A DNA stretch of 64,000 bases, taken from positions 51,593 through 115,592 of the forward strand of contig JBFWXN010000008.1 of the NCBI GenBank assembly GCA_050187415.1. Reading direction: 5' to 3'. Below are positions 8,520 through 17,838 of the stretch, one piece after another. The position numbers and the translations under genes are program-made. The notes below the pieces were generated by a model that was given only the letters and a program-made list of their open reading frames with translations, had not been told where the DNA came from and did no database searches. Within the stretch, counting starts at the first letter, position 1, and the number at the start of each line of letters is the position of its first letter. Source of the stretch: Ga0077555 sp050187415. Its GTDB lineage: Bacteria; Pseudomonadota; Alphaproteobacteria; Rhizobiales; Hyphomicrobiaceae.

Positions 8520-9267
8520 GGCCCGTCCCCATGTAAGCCTCGACCACCGCCGGGTTCTTTGACACCTCGGAATACGTTCCCTCGGCCAGCACCTCGCCTC
8601 GTGCCAGAACCGTGATCGTGTCCGACAGCTCTGCGACAACCGACATGTTGTGCTCGACCATCAGCACCGTACGAGTCTTGGCGATCGACCGGATCAGATT
8701 CGTAATGCGCTGTATGTCTTCGCGGGCCATTCCGGCCATCGGCTCGTCAAGCAGCATCAGCTCCGGATTGAGGGCCAACGTCGTCGCGATCTCGAGTTGG
8801 CGCTTGCGCCCGTAGGCGAGCTCCACCGCATTCAAGCTCTCGAATTCCGCGAGACCGACCGCCTCGATCAATTCTCTGGCGCGTTCATTCAGAACTTCTA
8901 CGGACTGCTCGGATCGCCAGAAATGAAAGGTCGTGCCAAGCGACCGCTGCAAGGCAACCCGTACATTCTCGAGCACCGTGAGGTGGGGAAACACCGCCGA
9001 GATCTGGAACGAGCGCACGAGGCCCTTCCGGGCCACCTCGAACGCTTTGGCGTAGGTGATGTCCTCGCCCTTGTAGACGATGTGACCCGACGTCGGTTGG
9101 AGAAACTTTGTCAAGAGATTGAAAAACGTCGTCTTGCCCGCGCCGTTGGGTCCGATCAAGGCGTGGATCGTCCCGGCGCGGACCTTCAGGTTGACGTCGT
9201 TGATGGCACTGAAGCCTTTGAACTCCTTGGTGAGTCCTTTCGCCTCGATAATATACTCTGCTGTCAT
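8512..9267 (-). CDS. livG: ABC transporter ATP-binding protein LivG
   Basis: A 251-residue ATPase of the Liv importer, first gene of the five-gene minus-strand operon. It has Walker A GPNGAGKTT and Walker B LMLLDEPMAGM. Its signature is the divergent form usual for LivG (LAYGRKRQLEIA) in place of LSGGQ, and a switch His lies in LMVEHNM. It ends over the livF start. The upstream gap of about 300 bases to the divergent paralogous binding protein probably holds the promoter. Confidence 0.94.
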   Translation of the reverse strand: MTAEYIIEAKGLTKEFKGFSAINDVNLKVRAGTIHALIGPNGAGKTTFFNLLTKFLQPTSGHIVYKGEDITYAKAFEVARKGLVRSFQISAVFPHLTVLENVRVALQRSLGTTFHFWRSEQSVEVLNERARELIEAVGLAEFESLNAVELAYGRKRQLEIATTLALNPELMLLDEPMAGMAREDIQRITNLIRSIAKTRTVLMVEHNMSVVAELSDTITVLARGEVLAEGTYSEVSKNPAVVEAYMGTGHA

Positions 9268-9575
9268 CCGGTGTCGCTCGAGCCCGCGAAGCGTGAATGG
9301 TCCTTGCTAGACGATGCGTGCCACAGGCGCACGAAAAGACTGCCAAGAGCGCCCTTCGCCTGCCTGAACACCAACGCCTGAATTTCGATGGCGACCAAAT
9401 GATCGCCGCCGAAGCGTTCTTCCGGCGAGAGATGGATACCATCTGCCGCGGATAGTCAACCTCCCGCCATTTTGGTCAACCCGATGGTTCTGTCCTTACT
9501 GGAACACGGATGCTAGCATTTTCCAGCAGGCCTCGAACCAGAGGCTGCACATTCGATGTGTAAGGAGGAAATACA
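9268..9575. promoter_or_regulatory. Divergent intergenic region between livG and second binding protein
   Basis: This 308-base gap separates the livG-livM operon (minus) from the paralogous binding protein (plus), so it should hold both promoters and any shared operator. No confident -35/-10 pair was picked by eye. The clear element is a strong ribosome-binding site, AAGGAGG at 9562-9568. It lies 7 bases before a TTG (9576) and 16 before the next ATG, and so decides in favour of the TTG start of the plus-strand gene. Confidence 0.5.
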
Positions 9576-10799
9576 TTGAAGGGAATGCTCTCATTCAAAG
9601 CCGGCTTCGTAGCCGCCAGCTTCGCGATGTTTTTCGCCGCGACCCCAGGCGCCGCCCAGGTGAGCGACGACGTCGTCAGGATTGGCGTCTTGACCGACAT
9701 GTCCAGTCTGTACGCAGACATCAATGGACCTGGCGCAGTAGTGGCCACGAAAATGGCCGTTGAAGACTTTGGCGGCACAGTTCTCGGCAAAAAGATCGAA
9801 GTGATTTCGGGCGACGTCCAGAACAAACCCGACGTTGCCGTGTCGATAGCCGGCAGGTGGATCGATGCCGACGGCGTCGACGTTATCCTCGGCACAGGTG
9901 GCTCGGCCTCGTCACTCGCGACATCCCGCGTTGCAGCCGACAAGAACAGGATCTACCTCGCGACGGACCCAGCGTCCTCCGACCTCACTGGCAAGGCGTG
10001 CACAGCTACGACCATTCACTGGGTTTACGACACCGTGGCGCTCGCCAACGGTACGGGTTCTGCCGTCGTCAAGGCCGGTGGCAAGAATTGGTATTTTCTG
10101 ACGGCCGACTATGCATTCGGCCATGCGCTGGAGCGCGATGTGACCGCAGTCGTTGTCGCCAACGGCGGGAAAGTCATCGGCAGCGTACGACATCCGCTGA
10201 ACACATCCGACTTCTCCTCGTTTCTTCTGCAGGCCCAAAGCTCCAAGGCCCAGATCATCGGTCTGGCCAACGCTGGCGGCGACACCATCAACTCGATCAA
10301 GCAGGCCGCTGAATTCGGCATCGTGCAGAGCGGGCAAAGCCTCGCCGGGCTGCTCGTCTTCGTCTCCGATGTGCACAGCATTGGGCTGAAGCTGGCTCAG
10401 GGACTGAAACTGACCGAGGCCTTTTACTGGGATCTCAATGAAGGCACCCGCGCCTTCTCCAAGCGATGGAGCGCGCAGATGAACGGGCGGATGCCAACCA
10501 GCATCCAAGCCGGATATTACTCGGCGGTGATGCACTATCTGAACGCCATAAAGGCAAGCGGTACCGACGAAACGACGAAGGTCATGGCCAAGATGAAGGA
10601 CATGCCGACCGACGACGCTCTGTTCGGCAAGGGCTACATCCGCAAGGACGGCCGCAAGATGCACAAGATGTATCTGTTCGAGGTCAAGAAGCCCGAGGAG
10701 AGCAAGGGCGCATGGGACTACTATAAGCTGGTGCGGGAAATTCCCGGCGAGGAAGCCTTCCGCCCGATGGACAAGGGCGGTTGCCCGCTGGTGAAATAG
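9576..10799 (+). CDS. ABC transporter substrate-binding protein, paralog of the operon receptor
   Basis: A 407-residue periplasmic binding protein. The signal peptide ends near TPGAAQ (about residue 28) and the mature protein opens with VRIGVLTDMSSLYAD. It is closely similar along its whole length to the binding protein at 6549-7760, so the two arose by duplication. The TTG start is decided by the strong AAGGAGG at optimal spacing. It stands alone, divergent from the transporter operon and followed by a terminator. It most likely feeds the same LivHMGF machinery with a different ligand, extending the substrate range. A role as a non-transport receptor cannot be excluded. Confidence 0.92.
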   Translation: MKGMLSFKAGFVAASFAMFFAATPGAAQVSDDVVRIGVLTDMSSLYADINGPGAVVATKMAVEDFGGTVLGKKIEVISGDVQNKPDVAVSIAGRWIDADGVDVILGTGGSASSLATSRVAADKNRIYLATDPASSDLTGKACTATTIHWVYDTVALANGTGSAVVKAGGKNWYFLTADYAFGHALERDVTAVVVANGGKVIGSVRHPLNTSDFSSFLLQAQSSKAQIIGLANAGGDTINSIKQAAEFGIVQSGQSLAGLLVFVSDVHSIGLKLAQGLKLTEAFYWDLNEGTRAFSKRWSAQMNGRMPTSIQAGYYSAVMHYLNAIKASGTDETTKVMAKMKDMPTDDALFGKGYIRKDGRKMHKMYLFEVKKPEESKGAWDYYKLVREIPGEEAFRPMDKGGCPLVK

Positions 10800-10831
10800 T
10801 TGCTGGAATCGACGGCTCTATGAAAAATACC

Positions 10832-10870
10832 GAGGGCCGCGCATCGAGCACGTGCGCTGCCCTCATTTTT
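10832..10870 (+). terminator. Intrinsic terminator, probably bidirectional
   Basis: The stem GAGGGC/GCCCTC is extended by GCGCA/TGCGC across one mismatch, with a 9-base loop and then ATTTTT on the plus strand. AAAAATA lies before the stem, so the minus-strand transcript of the RND pump would also end in a U-run. It sits between convergent genes. Confidence 0.8.
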
Positions 10871-10882
10871 CGTCCGACTTGG

Positions 10883-13800
10883 TTATTCCGCCGGCTGCGG
10901 CGTTGGGGGCAACGGCGGTTGGTTGCCATCGGCGGTGGCTCGTCTCCGGCCGGCAAATCGGCGGCACAGAACGTAGAATACCGGCGTGAAGATAACGCCG
11001 AACAGCGTCACGCCGATCATGCCCGAAAAGACGGCCGTGCCAAGCGTTTGACGCAGCTCCGCTCCGGCTCCCGTGGCCCAGACGAGCGGCGCCACGCCAA
11101 GGATGAACGCGAGCGAGGTCATGATGATGGGCCTCAGCCTGAGCCGCGCGGCTTCGACGGCGGCCTCGAACCGGTTCCGGCCTTGATCTTCGAGTTGCTT
11201 CGCGAACTCGACGATGAGAATCGCATTCTTCGCTGCAAGCCCGATCAGCACGATGAATCCTACCTGCGTGAGAATATTGTTGTCCTGACCGCGCAGAACC
11301 ACGCCGGTGATCGAAGCGATCAGGCACATCGGAACGATCAGGATCACCGCCAAGGGCAGCGTCAGGCTCTCGTACTGAGCCGCTAGAACGAGAAACACGA
11401 ACACCACCGCAAGGGCAAAAACGAAGAGCGCCGTATCGCCGGCCCGAAGCTGCTGGAATGCCAGCGTCGTCCACTCGTAGGCAAAGCCCGGCGGCAAGGT
11501 CTCTGCCGCCATCTTCTCCATGATCTTGATTGCCTCGCCCTGGGAAACCCCTGGCGCCGGTGCACCGTCGAGCTCGGCAGCTGGATAGAGATTGTAGCGC
11601 GGAACGCGATAGGGGCCGGACACGTCCCTGAGGGTCGCGAACGTGGCGAGGGGAACGGGCTCGCCACTCTGATTGCGGACCCGTATTTTCCAAATATCCT
11701 CCGGCCTCAGCCGAAAACGCTCGTCGGCCTGGGCGGTAACGCGGAACGTGCGTCCCAGGAGATTGAAGTCGTTGACGTACGCCGAGCCGAGAAATGTCTG
11801 CAGCTCGCGAAATACGTCCGGCAACCGCACACCGAGCAGCTGGGCCTTCGTCCGATCGATGTCGAGGTAGACCTGGGGCGTCGAGGTCTCGAACAGCGAG
11901 AAGACGCGGCTGAGCCCATCCGTCTGAGCGGCTTTGCCCATCATGTTGAAGACGACCTTCTGCAATTCCTGCGATCCGGCCCCGCCTCGATCCTCAATCA
12001 TCATACGAAAGCCACCGGCCGTGCCGATGCCGCGCACCGGCGGCGGACGCACCACGAAAATCAACCCGTCGCGGATCGGTGCCAACTTCGCGTTGAGCGC
12101 CGCATAAATTGCCTCGACTGACTTCTGCGGATCCTTCGCTCGTTCGTTGAAAGGCTCGAGCACGGTGAAGATCGCTCCCGAGTTCGGCGCCGTTGTGAAC
12201 GTCGCGCCGGAGAACCCTACGATGTTCACCGCATGCGCCACGCCCGGCACCTGAAGCGCGAGATCGCCCACCCGACGGTTGACTTCGTCGGTACGCGAGA
12301 GGGATGCTCCACCCGGTAGCTGCACCACGATGATGATGTAGCCAAGGTCAAGTTGGGGAATGAACCCCACGGGCGTCCGGCGAAACTCGTTCAGGCCGCC
12401 CGCGATGATGACCGCATAGGCGAGCAGCATCAGCAGCGAAATCCGCACCAGCCGTCCCGTGAGCCAGCCGTAGCCCGCCGAGAGCTTGTCGAAACTCCAA
12501 TTGAACAGCCAGAAGAAGCCGCTCACAGGCCGCATCAGCCAGTGCTTGCGACCATGGTCGTGCGGCTTCAACAACAGAGCACACATCGCAGGCGAAAGCG
12601 TCAGCGAGACGAAAAGCGAAATAACCGTCGCGCCAGCTATGGTCAGCGCGAACTGGCGGTAGAACTGACCGGAGATACCGGTGATGAACACTGTCGGCAC
12701 GAACACGGCGCACAGAACCAGCGCGATCGCCACAAGCGCCGAACCGACCTCGTCCATCGAGCGCCGCGTCGCATCCCGGGGATTGAGGCCGGCTGCAATA
12801 TTTCGCTCGACACTCTCCACGACCACGATGGCATCGTCCACCACGATACCGATCGCGAGCACAAGGCCGAACAGCGAAAGGTTGTTCAGCGAAAAGCCGA
12901 ACAGCGACATGAAAAAGAAGGTGCCAACCAGCGAGATCGGAATTGCAAGGATCGGAATGACCGCCGCGCGCCAGGTCTGCAGGAAGAGAATGACCACAAG
13001 CACGACCAGCACGATCGCCTCGGCGATCGTCGCGAGGACGGCATCCACCGACTGCTGGATAAACTGCGTCGGATTATAGATGATCGTGTACTTGAGCCCG
13101 GCCGGAAAATTCTTCGAGATCTGATCCATTTGCGCCTGGATCGCGGCCGAAGTCGCGAGCGCATTCGAGCCCGGTCGCTGAAACACACCCAATCCCACCG
13201 CCGGGTCACGATCGAGATAGGAGTTGCGGTTGTAGTCGAGAGCCGCAAGCTCGACCCGCCCCACGTCCTTGAGGCGCACGACCGCATCGCCGGCCTGCTT
13301 GACGACAATCTGCGCAAACTCGCTCTGGTCGATCAAACGCCCTTGAGTTCGCACCGTCAGTTGGAACGCGCCGGGCCGATTGAGGGGTGGCTGGTTGAGA
13401 ACGCCAGACGCCACCTGCACGTTTTGGCCTTGCAACGCCGCGATCACGTCGCCTGCCGTCAAGTCGAGCGATTGCAGGAGGTCGGGATCGAGCCAGACCC
13501 GCATTGAATATTCGCGATTGCCGAAGACAGTGATCGAGCCGACGCCCTCGATACGGCTCAGCGCATCTGTCACCTGGATCGACGCGAAGTTCGAAATGAA
13601 GAGCGTGTCGCGCGACTTGTCCGGTGAGTAGAGGTGCACGACCATCATCAGGTCGGGGGACGCCTTGTTCACAGTCACGCCGATGTTGCGTACATCGGCC
13701 GGCAGGCGCGGCGAGGCGGTCGCCACGCGATTTTGCACTTGTACCTGCGCAACATCGAGATCGGTGCCGAGTTCGAAGGTCACGGCAATGCTGAAACTGC

Positions 13801-14062
13801 CATCTCCAGTGCTGTTCGATGAAACGTAGAGCATGTTCTCTACGCCGTTGATCTGCTGCTCGAGCGGCGCCACGACGGTCGACGCAACGACGTCGGCGCT
13901 GGCGCCTGGATACTGCCCTGTGATGTTGATGACCGGAGGCGCGATCTCGGGATATTGCGCGATTGGCAGCCGTCCGAACGCCACCCCACCGAGGATCACG
14001 ATCACGACCGACAGCACGGCGGCGAAGATTGGCCTGTCGATGAAGAAGTGCGAGATACGCAT
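10883..14062 (-). CDS. RND multidrug efflux transporter, HAE1/AcrB type
   Basis: A 1059-residue inner-membrane proton antiporter, full length for the AcrB/MexB family. It has the usual N-terminus (ISHFFIDRPIFA), two large periplasmic loops and twelve membrane helices. The proton-relay Asp pair is present in helix 4 (VDDAIVVVES). It forms a tripartite efflux pump with the adaptor encoded 16 bases upstream and an outer-membrane channel not encoded here. Start ATG 14062; a TTG directly before it is less likely. Family members export antibiotics, dyes, solvents or plant compounds; the substrate cannot be predicted. No regulator gene (TetR type) is adjacent. Confidence 0.95.
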   Translation of the reverse strand: MRISHFFIDRPIFAAVLSVVIVILGGVAFGRLPIAQYPEIAPPVINITGQYPGASADVVASTVVAPLEQQINGVENMLYVSSNSTGDGSFSIAVTFELGTDLDVAQVQVQNRVATASPRLPADVRNIGVTVNKASPDLMMVVHLYSPDKSRDTLFISNFASIQVTDALSRIEGVGSITVFGNREYSMRVWLDPDLLQSLDLTAGDVIAALQGQNVQVASGVLNQPPLNRPGAFQLTVRTQGRLIDQSEFAQIVVKQAGDAVVRLKDVGRVELAALDYNRNSYLDRDPAVGLGVFQRPGSNALATSAAIQAQMDQISKNFPAGLKYTIIYNPTQFIQQSVDAVLATIAEAIVLVVLVVILFLQTWRAAVIPILAIPISLVGTFFFMSLFGFSLNNLSLFGLVLAIGIVVDDAIVVVESVERNIAAGLNPRDATRRSMDEVGSALVAIALVLCAVFVPTVFITGISGQFYRQFALTIAGATVISLFVSLTLSPAMCALLLKPHDHGRKHWLMRPVSGFFWLFNWSFDKLSAGYGWLTGRLVRISLLMLLAYAVIIAGGLNEFRRTPVGFIPQLDLGYIIIVVQLPGGASLSRTDEVNRRVGDLALQVPGVAHAVNIVGFSGATFTTAPNSGAIFTVLEPFNERAKDPQKSVEAIYAALNAKLAPIRDGLIFVVRPPPVRGIGTAGGFRMMIEDRGGAGSQELQKVVFNMMGKAAQTDGLSRVFSLFETSTPQVYLDIDRTKAQLLGVRLPDVFRELQTFLGSAYVNDFNLLGRTFRVTAQADERFRLRPEDIWKIRVRNQSGEPVPLATFATLRDVSGPYRVPRYNLYPAAELDGAPAPGVSQGEAIKIMEKMAAETLPPGFAYEWTTLAFQQLRAGDTALFVFALAVVFVFLVLAAQYESLTLPLAVILIVPMCLIASITGVVLRGQDNNILTQVGFIVLIGLAAKNAILIVEFAKQLEDQGRNRFEAAVEAARLRLRPIIMTSLAFILGVAPLVWATGAGAELRQTLGTAVFSGMIGVTLFGVIFTPVFYVLCRRFAGRRRATADGNQPPLPPTPQPAE

Positions 14063-14078
14063 CAAGTCCCGTTCGCCG

Positions 14079-15251
14079 TCAGTTGGCGCTGGTTTGGCCC
14101 GGCGCTGCTTGCGCGAATGTACCCGCCTTCGGCGTCACCGTCATGCCGGGCCGCGCCTGCATCAGGCCCTCGATGATGACGCGATCCGACACCGCGAGAC
14201 CGTCCTTGACCACCCGCAGACCGTCGACGGTCGGCCCGAGCGTCACGTACTTCGGCTTAACGATATTGTCGTCGCTAACGACCATCACAACCTTGCGCAC
14301 CTGCTCCGACCCTATGGCCGCATCTGGCACAAGCAGCGCCTGCCGAGGCTCGCCCATCTCGATCAGGATCCGGCCAAAAAGACCGGGGGTCAGCAGGCCG
14401 TCGGGATTGGCAAATTTTGCACGCGCCCGAATGCTTCCGCTTGTCCGGCTTATGGCGTTGTCAACGAACTCGAGCTCGCCCGTGTGACCGAAATCCTTTT
14501 CGTCGATGAGCTTCAGCCTGACTGACAAACCGGCGCCCGCGGCCTTGCCGACACCGGTTCGACGCTGCAGCCTGAGGAAGGCACTTTCGTCGAGCGTAAA
14601 TTCAAATCGGATAGGATCGATCGACTGGATGGTCGCCAGAATACTGGAGTTCGCGCTTGTGGCTGCGGTCACGAAATTGCCGACCGACACGCGATTGTCG
14701 CCAATCCGGCCAGCCACCGGCGCCGTCAACTCGGTGAACTCGAGATCGAGCAAAGCCTGTCGCACGGCCGCCTTCTGTGCGAGCACGGAGGCCTGCGCCG
14801 ACCGGCGGGCGGCAGCCCGCTGGTCCATCGTCTGCTGCGTGATCGATGCGCCCATGACGAGGTCCTTGGCGCGCGCCAAGTCGCTTTCTGCCAAGATGAG
14901 ATTGGATTCGGACTGCTGAAGATTGGCCCGCGCCTGGTCGACCGCAATCTCGAACGGGCGCTTGTCGATGGTGTATAATTTTTGTCCCTTCTCGACGATC
15001 TGGCCGTCCTTGAAGTGTGCTGCGCTCAGGTAGCCGGAAACTTTCGCTTTGATCTCCACGGCGGCGACCGCCACGAATCGTCCAACCTGCTCTTCTTCGT
15101 TAGCCACCATCCGCTTCAGCGGAGTAGCGACGGTAACGGTGGGCGGAGGCGGCTTCGGGCGTTGAACGTCCGACTGCGAACGCTCGCAGCCGGATATCGC
15201 CAGCGCCGAAATCAGAAGGAGCCAAGCAGCACCAACTCTGTTAACCAACAT
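14079..15251 (-). CDS. RND efflux periplasmic adaptor lipoprotein
   Basis: A membrane-fusion (adaptor) protein of about 390 residues. The signal peptide ends in a lipobox ISGC with the lipidated Cys at residue 22. Then come the beta-barrel and lipoyl parts (KVSGYLSAAHFKDGQIVEKGQ), an alpha-hairpin rich in Ala/Gln/Arg (about residues 105-165), and the C-terminal membrane-proximal domain. It bridges the inner-membrane pump to an outer-membrane channel. ATG 15251 is preferred because GAGGG lies 8 bases upstream; ATG 15266 would add five residues. It is first in a two-gene operon with the RND pump. Confidence 0.93.
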   Translation of the reverse strand: MLVNRVGAAWLLLISALAISGCERSQSDVQRPKPPPPTVTVATPLKRMVANEEEQVGRFVAVAAVEIKAKVSGYLSAAHFKDGQIVEKGQKLYTIDKRPFEIAVDQARANLQQSESNLILAESDLARAKDLVMGASITQQTMDQRAAARRSAQASVLAQKAAVRQALLDLEFTELTAPVAGRIGDNRVSVGNFVTAATSANSSILATIQSIDPIRFEFTLDESAFLRLQRRTGVGKAAGAGLSVRLKLIDEKDFGHTGELEFVDNAISRTSGSIRARAKFANPDGLLTPGLFGRILIEMGEPRQALLVPDAAIGSEQVRKVVMVVSDDNIVKPKYVTLGPTVDGLRVVKDGLAVSDRVIIEGLMQARPGMTVTPKAGTFAQAAPGQTSAN

Positions 15252-15549
15252 GAATAGCGCCCTCATGGCGAACCAGATACCCTCGTGCAGAGCATCGTCA
15301 AATCGCTGGCCATCTCTCATTGATCGAGAAAACGGCGCGGATCAGGCCATAGCTCTTAGCCGGCTCTTTCCCGCCCCTACTGCGCCAGCGTCCACGGCTA
15401 GCATCGGTTCAAGGCGATGTCCATCTGCGGAACTCTCGCATTTGCCCAATTCAAACACCTTTTCGAGAGCTTACAGCAATCGGGCTCACATCGCGCGCAC
15501 ACAAATCCGTCACGGCGCCCAGGTCCTGGTCACAATCACTGCAGTCGTC
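15252..15549. other. Intergenic stretch without recognised gene
   Basis: About 300 bases lie between the glutathione S-transferase stop and the adaptor start, both on the minus strand. It presumably holds the efflux operon promoter. Overlapping open frames here look like chance. No operator palindrome was convincing. Confidence 0.35.
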
Positions 15550-16167
15550 TCAATAGACGTCGGCGTGAGCCGTCGCGACGACGGACGGGCGGGCTGCAAT
15601 GCTCTCGGAGAACGCGGCCAAATTCGGCCTGCCGTCGCGCCAACGTTCTGCGCTGTAACGGAAATCAGCATATCCGACAACGGCAGACGCTGCGATTTCG
15701 GAAAGCCCGAACCGATCGATATCGAGACGCCCAGCCTCCTGCTCGAGTGCGTCGAAGGCGGTCCTGAATTTGATCTCCAATGCCTCCTTCAGCACCGACG
15801 ACTGTTGCGCCTCGGGCCGGGCCCGCTCCGAGAGGCCCACCAGCAGGAAATCCAGGATGCCATCGCACAGGGCCTGCATCCGCAGCGCCTCCAGGCGCGC
15901 ATCGCCCGCCTCGGGAATTCGCCTCCGCCCCTCGTGCTCACGGTCGAGATACTCGACGATCACGCGGCTGTCATAAAGGACTGTGCCATCATCCGTGATC
16001 AACGTCGGCAGCTTGTTCAGCGGATTGAACCGCATGAGGTCTGCGTTCGGCTTTGCGGGTGCCACGACTGTCCGCTCACAGGTAATGCGCCCGGCGAGCC
16101 CCGTCTCATGTGCAAAGATCATGACCTTGCGAACGAAGGGGGAACGAGACGACCAGAAAAGCTTCAC
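15550..16167 (-). CDS. Glutathione S-transferase family protein
   Basis: A cytosolic protein of about 205 residues. The N-terminal thioredoxin-like domain (MKLFWSSRSPFVRKV, with Ser in the usual glutathione-activating position) contains the cis-Pro segment NKLPTLI and the glutathione-contact DSRVIVEYLD. The C-terminal half is helical. The enzyme would conjugate glutathione or act as a peroxidase or isomerase on small electrophiles. The GTG start at 16167 is preferred over TTG 16191 because AGGG precedes it and the N-terminus then matches the family. It lies downstream of the HtrA-like gene on the same strand. Confidence 0.88.
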   Translation of the reverse strand: MKLFWSSRSPFVRKVMIFAHETGLAGRITCERTVVAPAKPNADLMRFNPLNKLPTLITDDGTVLYDSRVIVEYLDREHEGRRRIPEAGDARLEALRMQALCDGILDFLLVGLSERARPEAQQSSVLKEALEIKFRTAFDALEQEAGRLDIDRFGLSEIAASAVVGYADFRYSAERWRDGRPNLAAFSESIAARPSVVATAHADVY

Positions 16168-16275
16168 GTGCTGCACCCTAAGTTTGAGCAAGGAGCGTCG
16201 AACATACTGCTTGAGCTGGCAAGCTCACGCCAGCAAATAGCCTCGCGGCCTCGGAATTCCAATTTCAGCATCACA

Positions 16276-17280
16276 TCAGTGCAGCACGGGTCCCTTCAGG
16301 AAGTCTCTCCGATCCACTGACGCAACGTCCACTTGCATAGTCCGCCCCTTGCGCAAGATCGTCAGCGGGACCGTCACCCCCGCTTCGCCGAGGGCCCATA
16401 CGCTGCGAAAAAGACCGGCCAGATTGCGCACGGTCTCGCCTGCCACGCCAAGGATGACGTCGCCGGTACGAATGTCCGCGCGCCGCGCAGGTCCGCGAGC
16501 AGAAATGCCGGCCACCGTAAGCTGCTTGTCGACCTCCGTTGCATAGAGGCCAAGCCAGGGACGCGCCGGACGCGCCGGACGCCCCATCGTCAGCATGTCG
16601 TCGAGAATCGGCTTCAGAAGATTGATCGGCACAATCATGTTGATGTCTTCTGAACGGCCGCCTCTGAGCACTTGTTGCACCTGCAGAGATCCGATGCCGA
16701 GCAGCTTCCCACCCTGGCCAATCATGGCCGTGCCGCCCCAGTGCGGGTGGCTCGGTGCCGTGAACAGTGCTTCATCCAGGACGTATTCCCAATAGCCGGC
16801 AAACTCCTGTCTCGCGACCACGGCCGCCGCCACGGAGTTCTGCCGGCCTCCGGTACCGGCCACGACGACCTCATCGCCAATCGTGACGAGATCACTATCG
16901 CCGAGCGTCAGGCTCGGCAGGTCGACGCGTCCGAGCGCCTGCACCAGACCGAACCCTGTTTCCTGATCGAAGCCGATCACGTGACCGGGCGCCACGCGCC
17001 CGTTAGCCAGGCGCAACCAGACCGCCTCGGCCTCAGTGACGAGATAGCCGATCGTGAGCACTACGCCATGGTCTCCGATAAGGACGCCATGTCCCAGTCG
17101 CTCGGTACCGAGCGTATCGGCAGTAAACGCATCGCTCGGAATGAGGGTCTTGAGACCCACAACCGACGTCAGCGCTTCATCCAGATCAAATTCGTAGTTC
17201 TCAGGTCGTGGCTGCACGGCCGAGCCTCCGTGAGGGCCAGTTCGCTTGGGGCCCAAGGATAGGCGCTTAAGGTGCCGCAA
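16276..17280 (-). CDS. HtrA/DegP-like protein with degenerate active site and PDZ domain
   Basis: About 334 residues: an S1C trypsin-like domain (about 35-225) and one PDZ domain (about 240-325, with PWLGLYATEV and RTGDVILGV). The fold is clear from GHGVLIGDHGVVLT and VVVAGTGG. All three catalytic residues appear replaced: the His position of the NHVV motif is Tyr79 (LTIGYLV), the Asp position is Gly109 (QETGFGL), and the GNSGG serine position reads HPHWGGTA with Gly182. It is therefore probably a pseudoprotease acting as a binding or chaperone protein. No signal peptide is obvious. The start is uncertain (TTG 17280 or TTG 17259), with no strong ribosome-binding site. It lies 66 bases after the DUF2786-like gene. 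Confidence 0.75.
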   Translation of the reverse strand: MRHLKRLSLGPKRTGPHGGSAVQPRPENYEFDLDEALTSVVGLKTLIPSDAFTADTLGTERLGHGVLIGDHGVVLTIGYLVTEAEAVWLRLANGRVAPGHVIGFDQETGFGLVQALGRVDLPSLTLGDSDLVTIGDEVVVAGTGGRQNSVAAAVVARQEFAGYWEYVLDEALFTAPSHPHWGGTAMIGQGGKLLGIGSLQVQQVLRGGRSEDINMIVPINLLKPILDDMLTMGRPARPARPWLGLYATEVDKQLTVAGISARGPARRADIRTGDVILGVAGETVRNLAGLFRSVWALGEAGVTVPLTILRKGRTMQVDVASVDRRDFLKGPVLH

Positions 17281-17346
17281 ACAATCTCCCGCAGAAGACC
17301 CGCGCTCAATGAAACGCCAACCTCGGTCAATTCCAGTCGAAGTGAT

Positions 17347-17784
17347 TCAATTAGCGGCACCCAGCGCGGGACGCTCGACTGCCTCGCCCGTGTTCTGGTG
17401 AATGGCGTCGCCGATGACACGTTCTGTCGCCGCCGTGAGATAGCTGGTCAATGCAGCGTTCAATTGACTGAATTCCGGCCAGAGCACCTCGTCAACGAAC
17501 GAGCGGGGTGCGCTTACGACCAGCGTTTGGCGTTTCATGCGGGGATACCGGTAGGGCTCGATACCGTAGCGTCGCGCCAGAGCCAGAAAAAGCTTGCGCG
17601 ACCATGGGTCATGGATCGAGAGCCGCATCTCGACCGCCGCCTCCCGCGATTCGATCTCCGCGAGCCGCAGCCGAATGCGCTCAGCCGCCGCACCGGCGGC
17701 TTCCCGTTCACCATCGGTCTTCGCGCCGGCAAACAGCGCCTCGATCTTGTGCAGCTTCTCGCGAAGCTCATCCTCGTCGCTCAT
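17347..17784 (-). CDS. DUF2786-like conserved hypothetical protein
   Basis: A 145-residue protein. The N-terminal 45 residues (LHKIEALFAGAKTDGEREAA, then AAERIRLRL) resemble the helical repeat of DUF2786. The rest includes a conserved-looking SIHDPWSRKLFLALARRYG and YRYPRMKRQTLVV. The function is unknown; no membrane or signal sequence is seen. GGGGGAGG lies directly before ATG 17784, a strong but very close ribosome-binding site. It follows the enolase-superfamily gene by 54 bases and precedes the HtrA-like gene, all on the minus strand, so the three may be co-transcribed. Confidence 0.65.
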   Translation of the reverse strand: MSDEDELREKLHKIEALFAGAKTDGEREAAGAAAERIRLRLAEIESREAAVEMRLSIHDPWSRKLFLALARRYGIEPYRYPRMKRQTLVVSAPRSFVDEVLWPEFSQLNAALTSYLTAATERVIGDAIHQNTGEAVERPALGAAN

Positions 17785-17838
17785 GCCTCCCCCGCCGGAC
17801 CGCGGACCGCCACCGCATCCTCGCCAAACCGCATGAGC

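Noticed and set aside
12353..13507. Plus-strand open frame of 384 codons
   Set aside because: Lies wholly antisense to the RND pump and is rich in Arg/His/Asp, as expected from reading a GC-rich gene backwards.
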